DNA of 58,671 nt from Cyclobacteriaceae bacterium. Its GTDB lineage: Bacteria > Bacteroidota > Bacteroidia > Cytophagales > Cyclobacteriaceae. The stretch covers positions 1 to 58,671 of the forward strand of contig JALSJD010000155.1 in the NCBI GenBank assembly GCA_026989535.1. Direction: 5' to 3'. The notes under the pieces were generated by a model. It was not told the DNA's origin, ran no database searches, and saw only the letters and a program-made list of their open reading frames with translations. Every line of letters starts with the position of its first letter. Positions within the stretch are counted from its first letter, which is position 1. The position numbers and the translations under genes are program-made. Positions 18,401-26,282 of the stretch are shown here, piece by piece.

Positions 18401-19211
18401 TAATGCCTATAATTCTATTGATAATGGTGGCGTTATTGGGTGGATATTTCATAGAAATGCTCAAACCATTACGTTTGGTAGTTTAGACAATAAAGCTTAC
18501 GAAGACCCTGACTTTGATATTTCTGCATCTGCATCCTCGGGGTTGCCTGTTAGTTTTAGTATTATTTCGGGACCGGCTACTATTTCAGGCTCCACCATAA
18601 CCCTTACCGGGGTTGGCACGGTAGAAGTAAAAGCCGAGCAAGCTGGTAATATTGATTACGACCCCGCTCCATCGGTTACACAAAGTTTTGACGTAGCCTT
18701 TGCAACACAAACAATTGATTTTACTGCTATTACCAACAAAACTTTTGGCGATGCCCCCTTTGCCCTTATTGCAACCGCCAGCTCTGGGCTTGAAGTGAGC
18801 TTTTCGGTAGTATCAGGGCCTGTAACCATAAGTGGCAATATGGTTACCATAACTGGAGCAGGCACAGCCGAAATTATGGCTTCGCAAGCAGGAGATGCCT
18901 CCTACGCAGCAGCGACAGAGGTTGTTCGCTCTTTTGAAATTATAGATAATATTACCGGATTAGAAGATGTAGCGGATGCTAATCTCCAAATATACCCACA
19001 ACCTGCTACCAATAAGCTTTACATCGCACAGCCCGATAAAGACTTTACATCGTTGGTGGTTTATAATTTAACTGGGTTAGTGGTTTTTAGAAATGATAGT
19101 TTTGGGAAGCTTATTGAAATAAACACCTCAATATTGCCCAATGGAGTTTATCTGTTAAAATTGATTGCAAGAGACAAGGTTTTTAACACTCGGATTATAA
19201 TAGAACAATAA
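15426..19211 (+). CDS. Large T9SS type A adhesin with three long repeats and MBG-like domains
   Basis: 1261 residues with a signal peptide (LLTSVLFSLLSLYSVAQ). Three repeats of about 330 residues begin near 21, 348 and 681, each with YYWVG..GNWS...HWATTSGG followed by DNVFFDANSF (DDVFFDANSF in the third). Two MBG-like modules follow (QTITFGSLDNKAYEDPDF; TIDFTAITNKTFGDAPF). The last 75 residues (LQIYPQPATNKLYI...GVYLLKLIARDKVFNTRIII) are a type A T9SS sorting domain. Together these indicate a secreted surface adhesin. It has its own copy of the double-motif promoter and a strong terminator. Confidence 0.9.
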   Translation: MKQLLTSVLFSLLSLYSVAQDYYWVGGTGNWSNLTHWATTSGGGVAHTQLPTSTDNVFFDANSFNASSQVVTLDVVANCNTMDWSGVANFPTITGNSNDINIYGSLVLSPDMTANFSVVEFESTGTGNTITTNGTSLGVSSSILFNGQGGEWSLQDNLTTNSIFMMAGTLNTNNMAIDAGQRFQISDTKTKTLNLGSSQITAQRWWMVGSNLTLNAGTSKIITPSFYGDNAGDGPFTYYDVVFNGGSLRNTASFNEITIAEGETLTLQSGDVFTINNLVANGTKHNPIKIKTTIPGSEATFSKASGAVTVSYVELIDVHATGGANFTANNASGNGNTTGWTINPVVAQNYYWVGNSGNWSDFANHWATTSGGSTMHTDYPSKTDNVFFDANSFTSGGQTVTLDLNAQAKDMDWTGVTNTPTFTGAFAFRLDVFGSATFTPEVNKNVWNFALVGSGNHTLTSSTGGAFLNFKVEAEGTYTFQDPLSSQQISLYKGIINTNNQTITASIDIAILGTADGTTVNLGSSNVYARNINFNNYSYQPVLNAGTSNLYLIGGIMVQNNTISGFQFNNVHLSGSTTLEGSNTFENLTLEPGASVNFEDDEVTTINVNLNLNGTKALPITLGSTVSGTVSTISKASGMVNGTYLILQDITATGGAVFNATQTIDNGNNTGWNITPITGLDYYWVGDGGNWSDFANHWATTSGGSTMHTDVPGVLDDVFFDANSFNTNGEIVVIDDLQANFNDLNASTISNGFTLSGNSKEMNIYGSVNIPSSVTVNIGTLNFLTTGSETINFNGGPGNNSEVNFLANGNWTLGGDLLLYKLKMENGTLNTNNYNVEVFFELRFAQSNPKTLNLGTSTVSVNSWQSGGATNITVNGSSSELIISSAFNQPNSGTNTINLNNFTFSNTSTNTSLIYNDITAAKFTVVAGKTLKPVNDVTITANNFVLTGTSADPIKLQPQTAVSSITFSKTSGVVDAYYLEMENATATGGATFNAYNSIDNGGVIGWIFHRNAQTITFGSLDNKAYEDPDFDISASASSGLPVSFSIISGPATISGSTITLTGVGTVEVKAEQAGNIDYDPAPSVTQSFDVAFATQTIDFTAITNKTFGDAPFALIATASSGLEVSFSVVSGPVTISGNMVTITGAGTAEIMASQAGDASYAAATEVVRSFEIIDNITGLEDVADANLQIYPQPATNKLYIAQPDKDFTSLVVYNLTGLVVFRNDSFGKLIEINTSILPNGVYLLKLIARDKVFNTRIIIEQ

Positions 19212-19242
19212 GCTAATTTTATAAATATTAAATCAGAACTAA

Positions 19243-19278
19243 GTATTGAGCCGTGGTAATTACGGCTCAATACTTTTT
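19243..19278. terminator. Bidirectional terminator
   Basis: A 12-bp perfect stem (GTATTGAGCCGT at 19243-19254, ACGGCTCAATAC at 19262-19273) with a 7-base loop is followed by TTTTT. It lies between the convergent adhesin and phospholipase/nuclease-like genes and could end both. Confidence 0.85.
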
Positions 19279-19303
19279 AACCTCTAGTGTTAATAGCTTT
19301 CAA

Positions 19304-20248
19304 TTAATAATCATGACTCCTTTTAACAGAGGTTTTATTAGGGATAGCTATGGTATCTGGTTGAATGAGGTTAGTGGAACCAACCTCATTCAACACAGGT
19401 TGCCCTGCATCAACCCAAGCACTAAACCACAAACTACTTACTCTGTAAATTGCTTTGCGCATACGCTGCTCCACCTGACCACCAGCAAGCTTATTATACC
19501 GCTCCGAAAAATAGGCCGAGGGCATTCGTATAATTCTTTTACCACGCTGCATATAGGCGTACTTTTTATCTTCGCCTATCTCTAACGTAAGCTTGGCCTC
19601 TAAAGTCAACACATCTTCTAATAGTGCGTTCGACTCACTAATGGTTTGCCAAAGTTCCCCCTGTACATCTTTAACATAACTCGCTCGTTCGCTAAACAAA
19701 TTATAGCTTTCAAAATACAGCTCGGGCAAACGGCTCTCCCAAAAAGCGTGGATGCCCAATTGCCCGGTAAATTGCCCGTTATAATTACTGGTGGTGTGCA
19801 GGGGTACATGGGCATCTGCCACATAATGCCCAAGATCTGCCGAAATTTTAATAATGCGCTTATAATCTTTGGCAGCCATGGCCTTTACCAAGTTATGATA
19901 AACAAAAAAAGTATTCCAAGGCACAATGCCTCTTTCCCTTAAATATCCTTCCCCATATTTTTCAACAGCCCCATGCCAATACTTGGGTAATGGCAACGAA
20001 TCGTATAAGTCTAAATCAATGTAATGCTTGGCTCCCTCCTCCTCTATTACATACCTGCGCTGGTCAGGCGCTACCGACCATGCTATAATTTCATTAGCAT
20101 GTGCATGATAAAAAGGTTGCAACTCGGGCGGTAAGGCATAGATAGCCAACTCATTTATTTTTTTATGACCAAAAAAGCCCCAAGCAACTTTTTTGTTATT
20201 TGAAGACCCAAATAACAAAATAATAGAAATAAGAAAGTAATTTTGCAT
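19304..20248 (-). CDS. Zinc-dependent phospholipase C / S1-P1 nuclease superfamily protein
   Basis: 314 residues with a hydrophobic N-terminus (likely exported). WGFFGHKKINELAIY near residue 23 supplies the N-terminal Trp/His metal-ligand region, and DLGHYVADAHVPLHTTSNYNG near residue 140 supplies the His/Asp cluster of the tri-zinc phospholipase C and S1/P1 nuclease fold. Enzymes of this fold cut phospholipids or single-stranded nucleic acid; which one cannot be decided here. It is monocistronic, convergent with the adhesin gene. Confidence 0.75.
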   Translation of the reverse strand: MQNYFLISIILLFGSSNNKKVAWGFFGHKKINELAIYALPPELQPFYHAHANEIIAWSVAPDQRRYVIEEEGAKHYIDLDLYDSLPLPKYWHGAVEKYGEGYLRERGIVPWNTFFVYHNLVKAMAAKDYKRIIKISADLGHYVADAHVPLHTTSNYNGQFTGQLGIHAFWESRLPELYFESYNLFSERASYVKDVQGELWQTISESNALLEDVLTLEAKLTLEIGEDKKYAYMQRGKRIIRMPSAYFSERYNKLAGGQVEQRMRKAIYRVSSLWFSAWVDAGQPVLNEVGSTNLIQPDTIAIPNKTSVKRSHDY

Positions 20249-20289
20249 TGAACCTACATAATAGGGATAAAAATATTTAAAATCAACTC

Positions 20290-20320
20290 TTTGGTTTCAA
20301 ATTAATTACTGTTACATTTG
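20290..20320 (+). promoter_or_regulatory. Bacteroidota promoter of rpsT
   Basis: TTTG at 20290-20293, exactly 19 bases, then TACATTTG at 20313-20320. This matches the primary sigma-factor consensus TTTG-N19-TAnnTTTG. The start codon is 45 bp downstream, leaving a short leader. Confidence 0.85.
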
Positions 20321-20364
20321 CACTCTCAAAATTTGAAAGGCGAAATAGAATTTATATATATATT

Positions 20365-20616
20365 ATGGCAAATCATAAGTCAGCTTTAAAAAGAATTAGA
20401 TCGAATAATGCCAAAAGGCTAAGAAATCGATACCAAGCAAAATCTACACGTACATTTATTAAAGAATTAAGAAATTCTACTGATAAAGCCGCTGCACAAG
20501 AGTTGCTTAAAAAAGTTACTGGTATGATTGATAAATTAGCGAAAAGAAATATTATTCATAAGAATAAGGCCGCTAATAACAAATCGAGGTTAACAAAATT
20601 TGTAAATAGCTTATAG
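20365..20616 (+). CDS. rpsT: 30S ribosomal protein S20
   Basis: 83 residues, starting MANHKSALKRIRSNNAKRLRNR, the conserved S20 N-terminus, and highly basic and helical throughout. It binds 16S rRNA in the small ribosomal subunit. It is a single-gene unit with a consensus promoter upstream and a hairpin terminator 20 bp downstream. Confidence 0.97.
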   Translation: MANHKSALKRIRSNNAKRLRNRYQAKSTRTFIKELRNSTDKAAAQELLKKVTGMIDKLAKRNIIHKNKAANNKSRLTKFVNSL

Positions 20617-20635
20617 GCTGTTTAAAAAGAAATTA

Positions 20636-20667
20636 AAAACCTCTGCTAACTAGCAGAGGTTTTTTTT
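20636..20667 (+). terminator. Rho-independent terminator of rpsT
   Basis: Stem CCTCTGCT/AGCAGAGG (20640-20647, 20652-20659) with flanking A and T runs; eight T residues follow. Located 20 bp after the rpsT stop. Confidence 0.92.
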
Positions 20668-20681
20668 ATGCCTAAATTTTT

Positions 20682-20747
20682 GAGTCCACTCCAAAAACAG
20701 ACAATTTTCACAAAAAGAGTTATTTTGGGTGTTTTCGGAGTGGACTC
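20682..20747 (+). mobile_element. MITE copy B (internally deleted, 66 bp, 6-bp target duplication)
   Basis: It has the same ends as copy A (GAGTCCACTCC... and ...GGAGTGGACTC), flanked by ATTTTT at 20676-20681 and 20748-20753. The left 45 bases match the reverse complement of copy D; the middle is missing. It lies between the rpsT terminator and radC, directly upstream of the radC coding region. Confidence 0.8.
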
Positions 20748-20791
20748 ATTTTTAAATGATTAAAATAAACTCTATCTTGTTCAAATTGTAT

Positions 20792-21493
20792 ATGAGTTAT
20801 TTAAATCAACATAAAACATCTATTAAACAATGGGCCGAAGAAGACAGGCCACGTGAAAAGCTTTTGCTTAAAGGCAAGTCAGTTTTATCCGAAGCAGAGC
20901 TTATTGGCATTTTAATTGGCTCGGGTACTCGAACCCTAACAGCCGTTGATTTAGCAAAAGAAATTCTTCATTCGGTTGATAATAATCTTAATTTATTAGC
21001 AAAGCTATCCGTTAATGACCTTAAAAAATTTAAAGGCATTGGCGAAGCCAAAGCCATAAGTATTGTAAGTGCTTTAGAGCTTGGCCGTAGAAGAAAAGAG
21101 GCAGGCCAACCCAAAGTAGTAAAAATTAGCACTTCTAAAATGGCCTACGATCTTATGCACCCTTATTTGCAAGATTTGCCGCACGAAGAATTTTGGATAA
21201 TATTACTCGATAGAGCTAATCAGTTAATTAAGCCAATACCCGTAAGCCAAGGAGGTGTTTCCGGTACGGTGGTAGATACCAAAATTATTTTTAAAACCGC
21301 ACTTGAGTCGTTGGCTAGCAGCCTTATTTTGGCACATAACCACCCCTCTGGCAGCCTTAAACCAAGCCAAAAAGACCTCAGCCTTACCAAGCAATTGAAA
21401 GAAGCAGGCAGTATTTTGGAAATTCCCGTGCTGGATCATCTTATCTACACCAATTCGGGCTATTTTAGCATGGCAGATGCAGGTGTGTTTTAA
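20792..21493 (+). CDS. radC: RadC family JAB/MPN-domain protein
   Basis: About 233 residues from ATG 20792 (MSYLNQHKTSIKQWAEEDRPREKLL). An earlier in-frame ATG at 20756 sits 3 bp past the MITE duplication and would add an atypical extension. The N-terminal half has a helix-hairpin-helix (LKKFKGIGEAKAISI). The C-terminal half has the JAMM metalloprotease-like signature HNHPSGSLKPSQKD. RadC proteins are conserved, but their proposed DNA-repair role is disputed. The gene is followed 12 bp later by a DUF1684 gene, probably co-transcribed. Confidence 0.92.
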   Translation: MSYLNQHKTSIKQWAEEDRPREKLLLKGKSVLSEAELIGILIGSGTRTLTAVDLAKEILHSVDNNLNLLAKLSVNDLKKFKGIGEAKAISIVSALELGRRRKEAGQPKVVKISTSKMAYDLMHPYLQDLPHEEFWIILLDRANQLIKPIPVSQGGVSGTVVDTKIIFKTALESLASSLILAHNHPSGSLKPSQKDLSLTKQLKEAGSILEIPVLDHLIYTNSGYFSMADAGVF

Positions 21494-21505
21494 TCTATCG
21501 GATAT

Positions 21506-22120
21506 ATGAAAAATATTATCATTGGTATGGTGGTGCTACTTAGCTCCATTTTAATTTATTGGTTGGTGTTAACGTTAAACAAAGAAGATCCGCAACAATA
21601 TGCCGATGCTATTGCTCTACATCGTCATCAAGTTTCAGAACATTTCAGGTATTCACCAGAATCTCCCTTTTTAATAAAAAAAGTTAATTTTAGCTACTTA
21701 GATTTTTATCCGGCAAACTTAGATTTGCGCATTAAAGCAACTTATAAAAAAAGAGAAAAACAAGACACCTTGAGTTTGGTCACAAGCGAAGGCACCATTG
21801 ATAAGTTTTTGGTGGTGGGAACGGCCAGTTTTAACTGGGCTGAAGTTGACAACACCTTGCTGGTGTTAGCTTCTACCAAACCTAATAACTCAACACTTTT
21901 TGTCCCCTTTTTAGATAAAACAAGTGGCAAAACCACCTATGGTGGAGGTCGTTACCTTGATGTGCAACCTGCCAACCAAGGTAAAATACTATTAGATTTT
22001 AATAAAGCATATAACCCCTACTGTGCCTATATGGAAGGGTACACTTGCCCTTTTCCACCCAAAGAAAACCGACTGGCAGTAGCCATAGAAGCTGGAGAAA
22101 AATCTTTTCCAGATTATTAA
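21506..22120 (+). CDS. DUF1684 domain protein, membrane-anchored
   Basis: 204 residues with one N-terminal membrane segment (IIIGMVVLLSSILIYWLVL). The conserved end YNPYCAYMEGYTCPFPPKENRLAVAIEAGEK is the hallmark of DUF1684. Function is unknown. The cysteines in CAY...CPFPP are conserved in the family as I recall it. It follows radC by 12 bp. Confidence 0.85.
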   Translation: MKNIIIGMVVLLSSILIYWLVLTLNKEDPQQYADAIALHRHQVSEHFRYSPESPFLIKKVNFSYLDFYPANLDLRIKATYKKREKQDTLSLVTSEGTIDKFLVVGTASFNWAEVDNTLLVLASTKPNNSTLFVPFLDKTSGKTTYGGGRYLDVQPANQGKILLDFNKAYNPYCAYMEGYTCPFPPKENRLAVAIEAGEKSFPDY

Positions 22121-22196
22121 CCTCTTATATAACTAAGGCTTAAGACCAACGTCATTACCGAGCACCTGCCTTGCCGGCAAGGCAGGCTTCGGGCTA

Positions 22197-23115
22197 TGCC
22201 CTCCCATTGACAGAGCAAAGAATTTCAAAGAGGGAATGCCAGAACAGATCCGGCAAAGTATAAAAAGCACGGTTTCCCCGCATCCGTTGCGGGGTCTCCA
22301 TTTTAAAGAGATTCTTCAGTCGTTCCCCCGGTTCGAAAAAGAGTACACGTCACTCAGCCGGCTACAGCCCGAAGAATCTCCTAATTGATTAGTACTAAAA
22401 CTTTTAATTAAGGGGATGCGCTACCATTGACAGAGTAAAGAATTTCAAAGAGGGAATGTCGGAACAGGCCCGGCAAAGTGTATAAAAAGAACGTTTCCCC
22501 GCATCCCGTTGCGGGGTCTCCATTTTAAAGAGATTCTTCAGTCGTTCCTCCTTCTGAATGACGGGTCAAAAAAGAATGCACGTCACTCAGCCGGCTACAG
22601 CCCGAAGAGTCTCTTAATTGTGTAGTACTAAAACTTTTAATTAAGGGGATGCGCTCCCATTAACAGAGTAAAGAATTTCAAAGAGGGGACCAGAACAGAT
22701 CCGGCAAAGTGTATAAAAAGTACGTTTCCCCGCATCCGTTGCGGGGTCTCCATTTTAAAGAGATTCTTCAGTCGTTCCTCCTTCTGAATGACGGCTCGAA
22801 AAAGAATGCACGTCACTCAGCCGGCTACAGCCCGAAGAGTCTCCTAATTGTTTAGCACTAAACTTTTTAATTAAGGGGATGCGCTCCCATTGACAGAGCA
22901 AAGAATTTTCAAAGAGGGGATGTCGGAACAGGCCCGGCAAAGTGTATAAAAAGCACGTTTCCCCGCACTTTTTGCGGGGTCTCCTTTTTAAAGAGATTCT
23001 TCAGTCGTTCCCCCTTCTGAATGACGGTTCGAAAAAGAGTGTACACCCCTCAGCTGGCTACAGCCCGAAGAGTCTCCTAATTGATTAGTACTAAACTTTT
23101 TAATTAAGGGGATGC
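22197..23115. repeat. Four tandem 220-233 bp intergenic repeats
   Basis: Units begin at about 22201, 22421, 22654 and 22884 (periods 220, 233, 230) and the array ends at TTAATTAAGGGGATGC near 23115. Each unit contains CATTGACAGAG (or a close variant), a hairpin built on CCCCGCA...TGCGGGG, AGAGATTCTTCAGTCGTTC, and CACTCAGCCGGCTACAGCC or a close variant. There is no conserved reading frame; the array fills the 1.1-kb gap between the DUF1684 gene and pheT. Before it, at 22170-22191, lies a GC-rich palindrome (CCTGCCTTGCC/GGCAAGGCAGG). Confidence 0.88.
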
Positions 23116-23131
23116 AAACAAAATTATTTCC

Positions 23132-23182
23132 GACCCAAGGGTCGAGGAATTAAACCAAAAGGGCTACCGCCCTGCGATTAAA
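23132..23182 (+). repeat. Dispersed short repeat (copy 1) upstream of pheT
   Basis: It contains GACCCAAGGGTCG (a palindrome) and CGCCCTGCGATTAAA (23168-23182), both shared with 42955-43003; the second motif is also shared, inverted, with 43657-43677. Its right end provides the upstream part of a possible pheT promoter. Confidence 0.65.
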
Positions 23183-23186
23183 TTAC

Positions 23187-23194
23187 TACTTTTG
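23187..23194 (+). promoter_or_regulatory. Possible -7 element for the pheT operon
   Basis: TACTTTTG matches TAnnTTTG and lies 20 bp before the pheT start. No TTTG is found at the ideal upstream spacing, so the call is tentative. Confidence 0.45.
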
Positions 23195-23214
23195 CTCGCT
23201 TAAAGATTGTTAAA

Positions 23215-25629
23215 ATGAAGATTTCTTATAACTGGCTTCGTCAGTATATAAACATAGATAAATCCCCTGAAGAGCTTTCAGAAATACTAACTGATACAGG
23301 GTTAGAAGTGGAAGGGCTTGAGAAATTTGAGCCCATTAAAGGCGGCTTGCAAGGCTTGGTAATTGGCAAAGTACTTACTTGCACCAAACACCCTAATGCC
23401 GATAAACTAAGTATAACTACCGTTGATATTGGTGGTGGAGCAATTTCACCCATTGTATGTGGTGCACCCAATGTAGCCGAAGGCCAAACCGTAATTGTGG
23501 CAACTGTTGGAGCTACACTTTACCCTATAGGAGGCGATTCATTTAAAATTAAAAAAGCGAAAATTAGAGGGGAGGTCTCCGAAGGAATGATTTGTGCCGA
23601 AGATGAAATTGGTGTTGGCAGTACACACGATGGCATTATGGTGTTAGCTACTGATTTAACACCTGGCACTCCTGCGCTTAAGTATTTTAATTTTGAAACC
23701 GATTATGTATTTGAAATTGGGCTAACCCCTAACCGCTCCGATGCCATTTCGCATTTGGGTACCAGCAGAGATGTAAAAGCGGTTACGGAGCAAGAAATTA
23801 CCTGGCCATCGGTAGAGGATTTTACTAAAGATGATGAAGCAGCACCCATCAAGGTTTCAGTAGAAAACCCAAAAGCGTGCCCACGTTACTCAGGCGTAAC
23901 CCTTACCAATATTACCATTGCCGAGTCACCTGATTGGCTTAAAAACAGGTTGCTATCCATTGGGCTTTCGCCCATTAATAATGTGGTTGACATTACCAAT
24001 TTTGTAATGCACGAAACTGGTCAGCCACTCCACGCTTTTGATTACGCTAAAATCAAAGGCCAAAAGGTGGTAGTTAAAACATTGCCAGCTAACACCCCTT
24101 TTACCACGCTTGATGATAAAGAGCGAAAATTAAAAGCCGAAGATTTAATGATTTGCGATGGTGAAGCACCCATGTGTATTGGAGGTGTTTTCGGAGGAGT
24201 TACTTCTGGTGTTTCGGATACAACTACCAGCATATTTTTAGAATCGGCCTATTTTGATGCAGCTTATATTCGTAAATCGGCCATGGTACACCAACTAAAA
24301 ACCGATGCTTCGTTTCGGTTTGAACGAGGCACTGACCCGAATGGAACAGTTTATGCACTAAAACGAGCTGCCTTATTGCTTAAAGAATTGGCAGGAGCCA
24401 ACATTTCTTCTGAATTGGTTGACATTTACCCCTCTCCAATTGTCCCATGGAATGTATCTATCAGTTACCGAAATATAAACCGCCTCATTGGACAAGAAAT
24501 TTCAAAGGAAAAGATTCACTCTATCCTTAACTTATTAGACATTGGCACTGAAGATATTTCTAAAGAAGGCTTTGTGGCTGTTATACCCACTTTTAGAGTA
24601 GATGTTACGCGCGAAGCTGATGTGATTGAAGAAATTCTTCGCATTTATGGGTTTAATAATATTAATTTACCCCAAAACGTTGGGTCTAGCTTTTTAGCCA
24701 ATTCGCAGCACAAAGATTTTGACAAAATCCAACAAAAAGTTTCTTCCTACTTAGTGGCTAATGGTTATTTTGAAATGATGACCAATTCATTAACAAAGCC
24801 CGAGTACGTTAACCTTTCAGAGTTGATTAATAAAGATGAAAGTGTTGAAATTTTGAATAAATTAAGTGAAGACTTGGGCGTAATGCGTCAAAGCCTTCTG
24901 TTTTCGGGGCTTGAAGTGCTTGTCCGAAATATAAATTATAAGCAATCAAATTTAAAAATGTTTGAATTTGGGAAGCAGTATTTTCTAAAAGAAGGGGAGT
25001 ACAAAGAGGAGAAAAGATTGGCGGTTTTTATTACCGGGTTTGAACAAGAAAAGCAATGGAACTCTGAACAGATGCCATCAGATTTTCATCAGCTAAAAGG
25101 CATTGCAGAAAATGTACTTGGTCGAATGAATGTTTCTAATGCTGAAATAACAAAAAATGTTTCTGATATATTTAGTTATGGTATCGGCTATAAAATTGGT
25201 CAAAAAACATCAGTAGAAATAGGAAGCCTCAACAAAAACATATTAAAATATTTAGGCATAAAGCAAGAAGTATTTTACGCAAGTTTCGATTGGGATTTGC
25301 TTTTACGCAAGACAAATGATAATATTATGGTGAAGCAAGTTTCGAAGTACCCAGAGGTACGTAGAGATCTTTCACTGGTTATAAATAAATCGGTTTCTTA
25401 TCAAGATATACTTGCCCTTTCTAAAAAAACAGAGCGGGTATTGATAAAATCGATAGATGTGTTTGACTTATACGAAGGAGACAGAATTGAAAACAGTAAG
25501 AAAGCTTACTCATTAAAATTTATTCTTCAAGACGATAAAAAAACATTAACAGATAAAGTAATAGATAAAACAATGAAAAGGTTAATGGCTACGTTTGAAA
25601 AAGAATTGGGAGCCGTAATCAGACAATAA
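23215..25629 (+). CDS. pheT: Phenylalanyl-tRNA synthetase beta subunit
   Basis: 804 residues, normal full length. Domains in order: N-terminal MKISYNWLRQYI; tRNA-binding OB domain (residues about 40-155, KHPNADKLSITTVDIG); B3/B4 editing region (RYSGVTLTNI...LQNR-like segment, SAYFDAAYIRKSA); B5; core; FDX-ACB anticodon-binding end (KYPEVRRDLSLVINK...YSLKFILQDDKKTLTDK). It pairs with PheS, not in this window, to charge tRNA-Phe. Leads an operon with a coiled-coil gene, zapA and rny. Confidence 0.97.
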   Translation: MKISYNWLRQYINIDKSPEELSEILTDTGLEVEGLEKFEPIKGGLQGLVIGKVLTCTKHPNADKLSITTVDIGGGAISPIVCGAPNVAEGQTVIVATVGATLYPIGGDSFKIKKAKIRGEVSEGMICAEDEIGVGSTHDGIMVLATDLTPGTPALKYFNFETDYVFEIGLTPNRSDAISHLGTSRDVKAVTEQEITWPSVEDFTKDDEAAPIKVSVENPKACPRYSGVTLTNITIAESPDWLKNRLLSIGLSPINNVVDITNFVMHETGQPLHAFDYAKIKGQKVVVKTLPANTPFTTLDDKERKLKAEDLMICDGEAPMCIGGVFGGVTSGVSDTTTSIFLESAYFDAAYIRKSAMVHQLKTDASFRFERGTDPNGTVYALKRAALLLKELAGANISSELVDIYPSPIVPWNVSISYRNINRLIGQEISKEKIHSILNLLDIGTEDISKEGFVAVIPTFRVDVTREADVIEEILRIYGFNNINLPQNVGSSFLANSQHKDFDKIQQKVSSYLVANGYFEMMTNSLTKPEYVNLSELINKDESVEILNKLSEDLGVMRQSLLFSGLEVLVRNINYKQSNLKMFEFGKQYFLKEGEYKEEKRLAVFITGFEQEKQWNSEQMPSDFHQLKGIAENVLGRMNVSNAEITKNVSDIFSYGIGYKIGQKTSVEIGSLNKNILKYLGIKQEVFYASFDWDLLLRKTNDNIMVKQVSKYPEVRRDLSLVINKSVSYQDILALSKKTERVLIKSIDVFDLYEGDRIENSKKAYSLKFILQDDKKTLTDKVIDKTMKRLMATFEKELGAVIRQ

Positions 25630-25634
25630 GAAAT

Positions 25635-25931
25635 ATGGAGAACCAAGCCCTTCAAAATGAATTTCAATCCCTCGAAAGAAAAATTAATTTGCTTTTAAAC
25701 CAGTTTGATGGCGAAAAGCAAAAGAATGAGCAATTGAGAATTGAAAATCAGCAATTGGGAGAGCAGTTAAAATCAAAAACTGAACAGATTCAAAATTTTC
25801 AAAATCAGATAAAAATTAGTAAAATTGCAGGAAGCATAGAGGCAGACAACGAGGATGTTTCAAAGCTAAAAGATAAGATTGACGATTACGTTAACGAAAT
25901 AGATTATTGTATTGCTCAATTAAGCCGATAA
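25635..25931 (+). CDS. Small coiled-coil protein preceding zapA (ZapB-like)
   Basis: 98 residues, almost entirely a predicted coiled coil (repeating Leu/Ile with Glu/Lys/Gln: RKINLLLNQFDGEKQKNEQ). It starts 5 bp after pheT and ends 13 bp before zapA. Position and coiled-coil nature suggest a divisome helper like ZapB, which is a structural analogy, not a sequence match I can prove. Confidence 0.7.
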   Translation: MENQALQNEFQSLERKINLLLNQFDGEKQKNEQLRIENQQLGEQLKSKTEQIQNFQNQIKISKIAGSIEADNEDVSKLKDKIDDYVNEIDYCIAQLSR

Positions 25932-25944
25932 TAAGGTTTTAAAA

Positions 25945-26226
25945 ATGAATAAGCTTTCAATAAAAATAAAAATAGCCGACAGAGAATACCCGATGAAGGT
26001 AAGCCTGGAAGAGGAAGAACGGATACGGAAGGCTGGTAAAATCGTTAACGAAAAAATAAAACTGTTCAAAAGCCAATTTGGCATAGACGATAAACAAGAT
26101 TTATTGGCGATGGTGGCTTTTGATGCATTGGTTGAAAGACTAAAAACGGAGGGCAGCACTGTTGACGATAAGTTGCTCCAAGAAAAATTAGCCGGACTAA
26201 ATAACCTACTATCTCAATCTCTCTAA
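25945..26226 (+). CDS. zapA: Cell division protein ZapA
   Basis: 93 residues with the ZapA pattern: beta-strand N-terminus (LSIKIKIADREYPMKVSLEEEERIRKAGKIVNEKI) and a long C-terminal helix (DLLAMVAFDALVERLK). ZapA crosslinks FtsZ filaments at midcell. It is third in the pheT operon and 56 bp before rny, the usual Bacteroidota context. Confidence 0.9.
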   Translation: MNKLSIKIKIADREYPMKVSLEEEERIRKAGKIVNEKIKLFKSQFGIDDKQDLLAMVAFDALVERLKTEGSTVDDKLLQEKLAGLNNLLSQSL

Positions 26227-26282
26227 TAGTTTAAATTCTCCGTACTTGTTGCCACGTGTATAAACATATAACGGGTTAACAA

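Noticed and set aside
19253-19585. 110-codon + strand frame at the end of the phospholipase/nuclease-like gene
   Set aside because: It is antisense to a well-supported gene and begins in the terminator hairpin.
22755-22940. 61-codon minus-strand frame in the tandem repeats
   Set aside because: The frame is not conserved in the other three units.
22197-23115. CRISPR array
   Set aside because: Repeats are 220-233 bp, contiguous and without spacers; no cas genes nearby.
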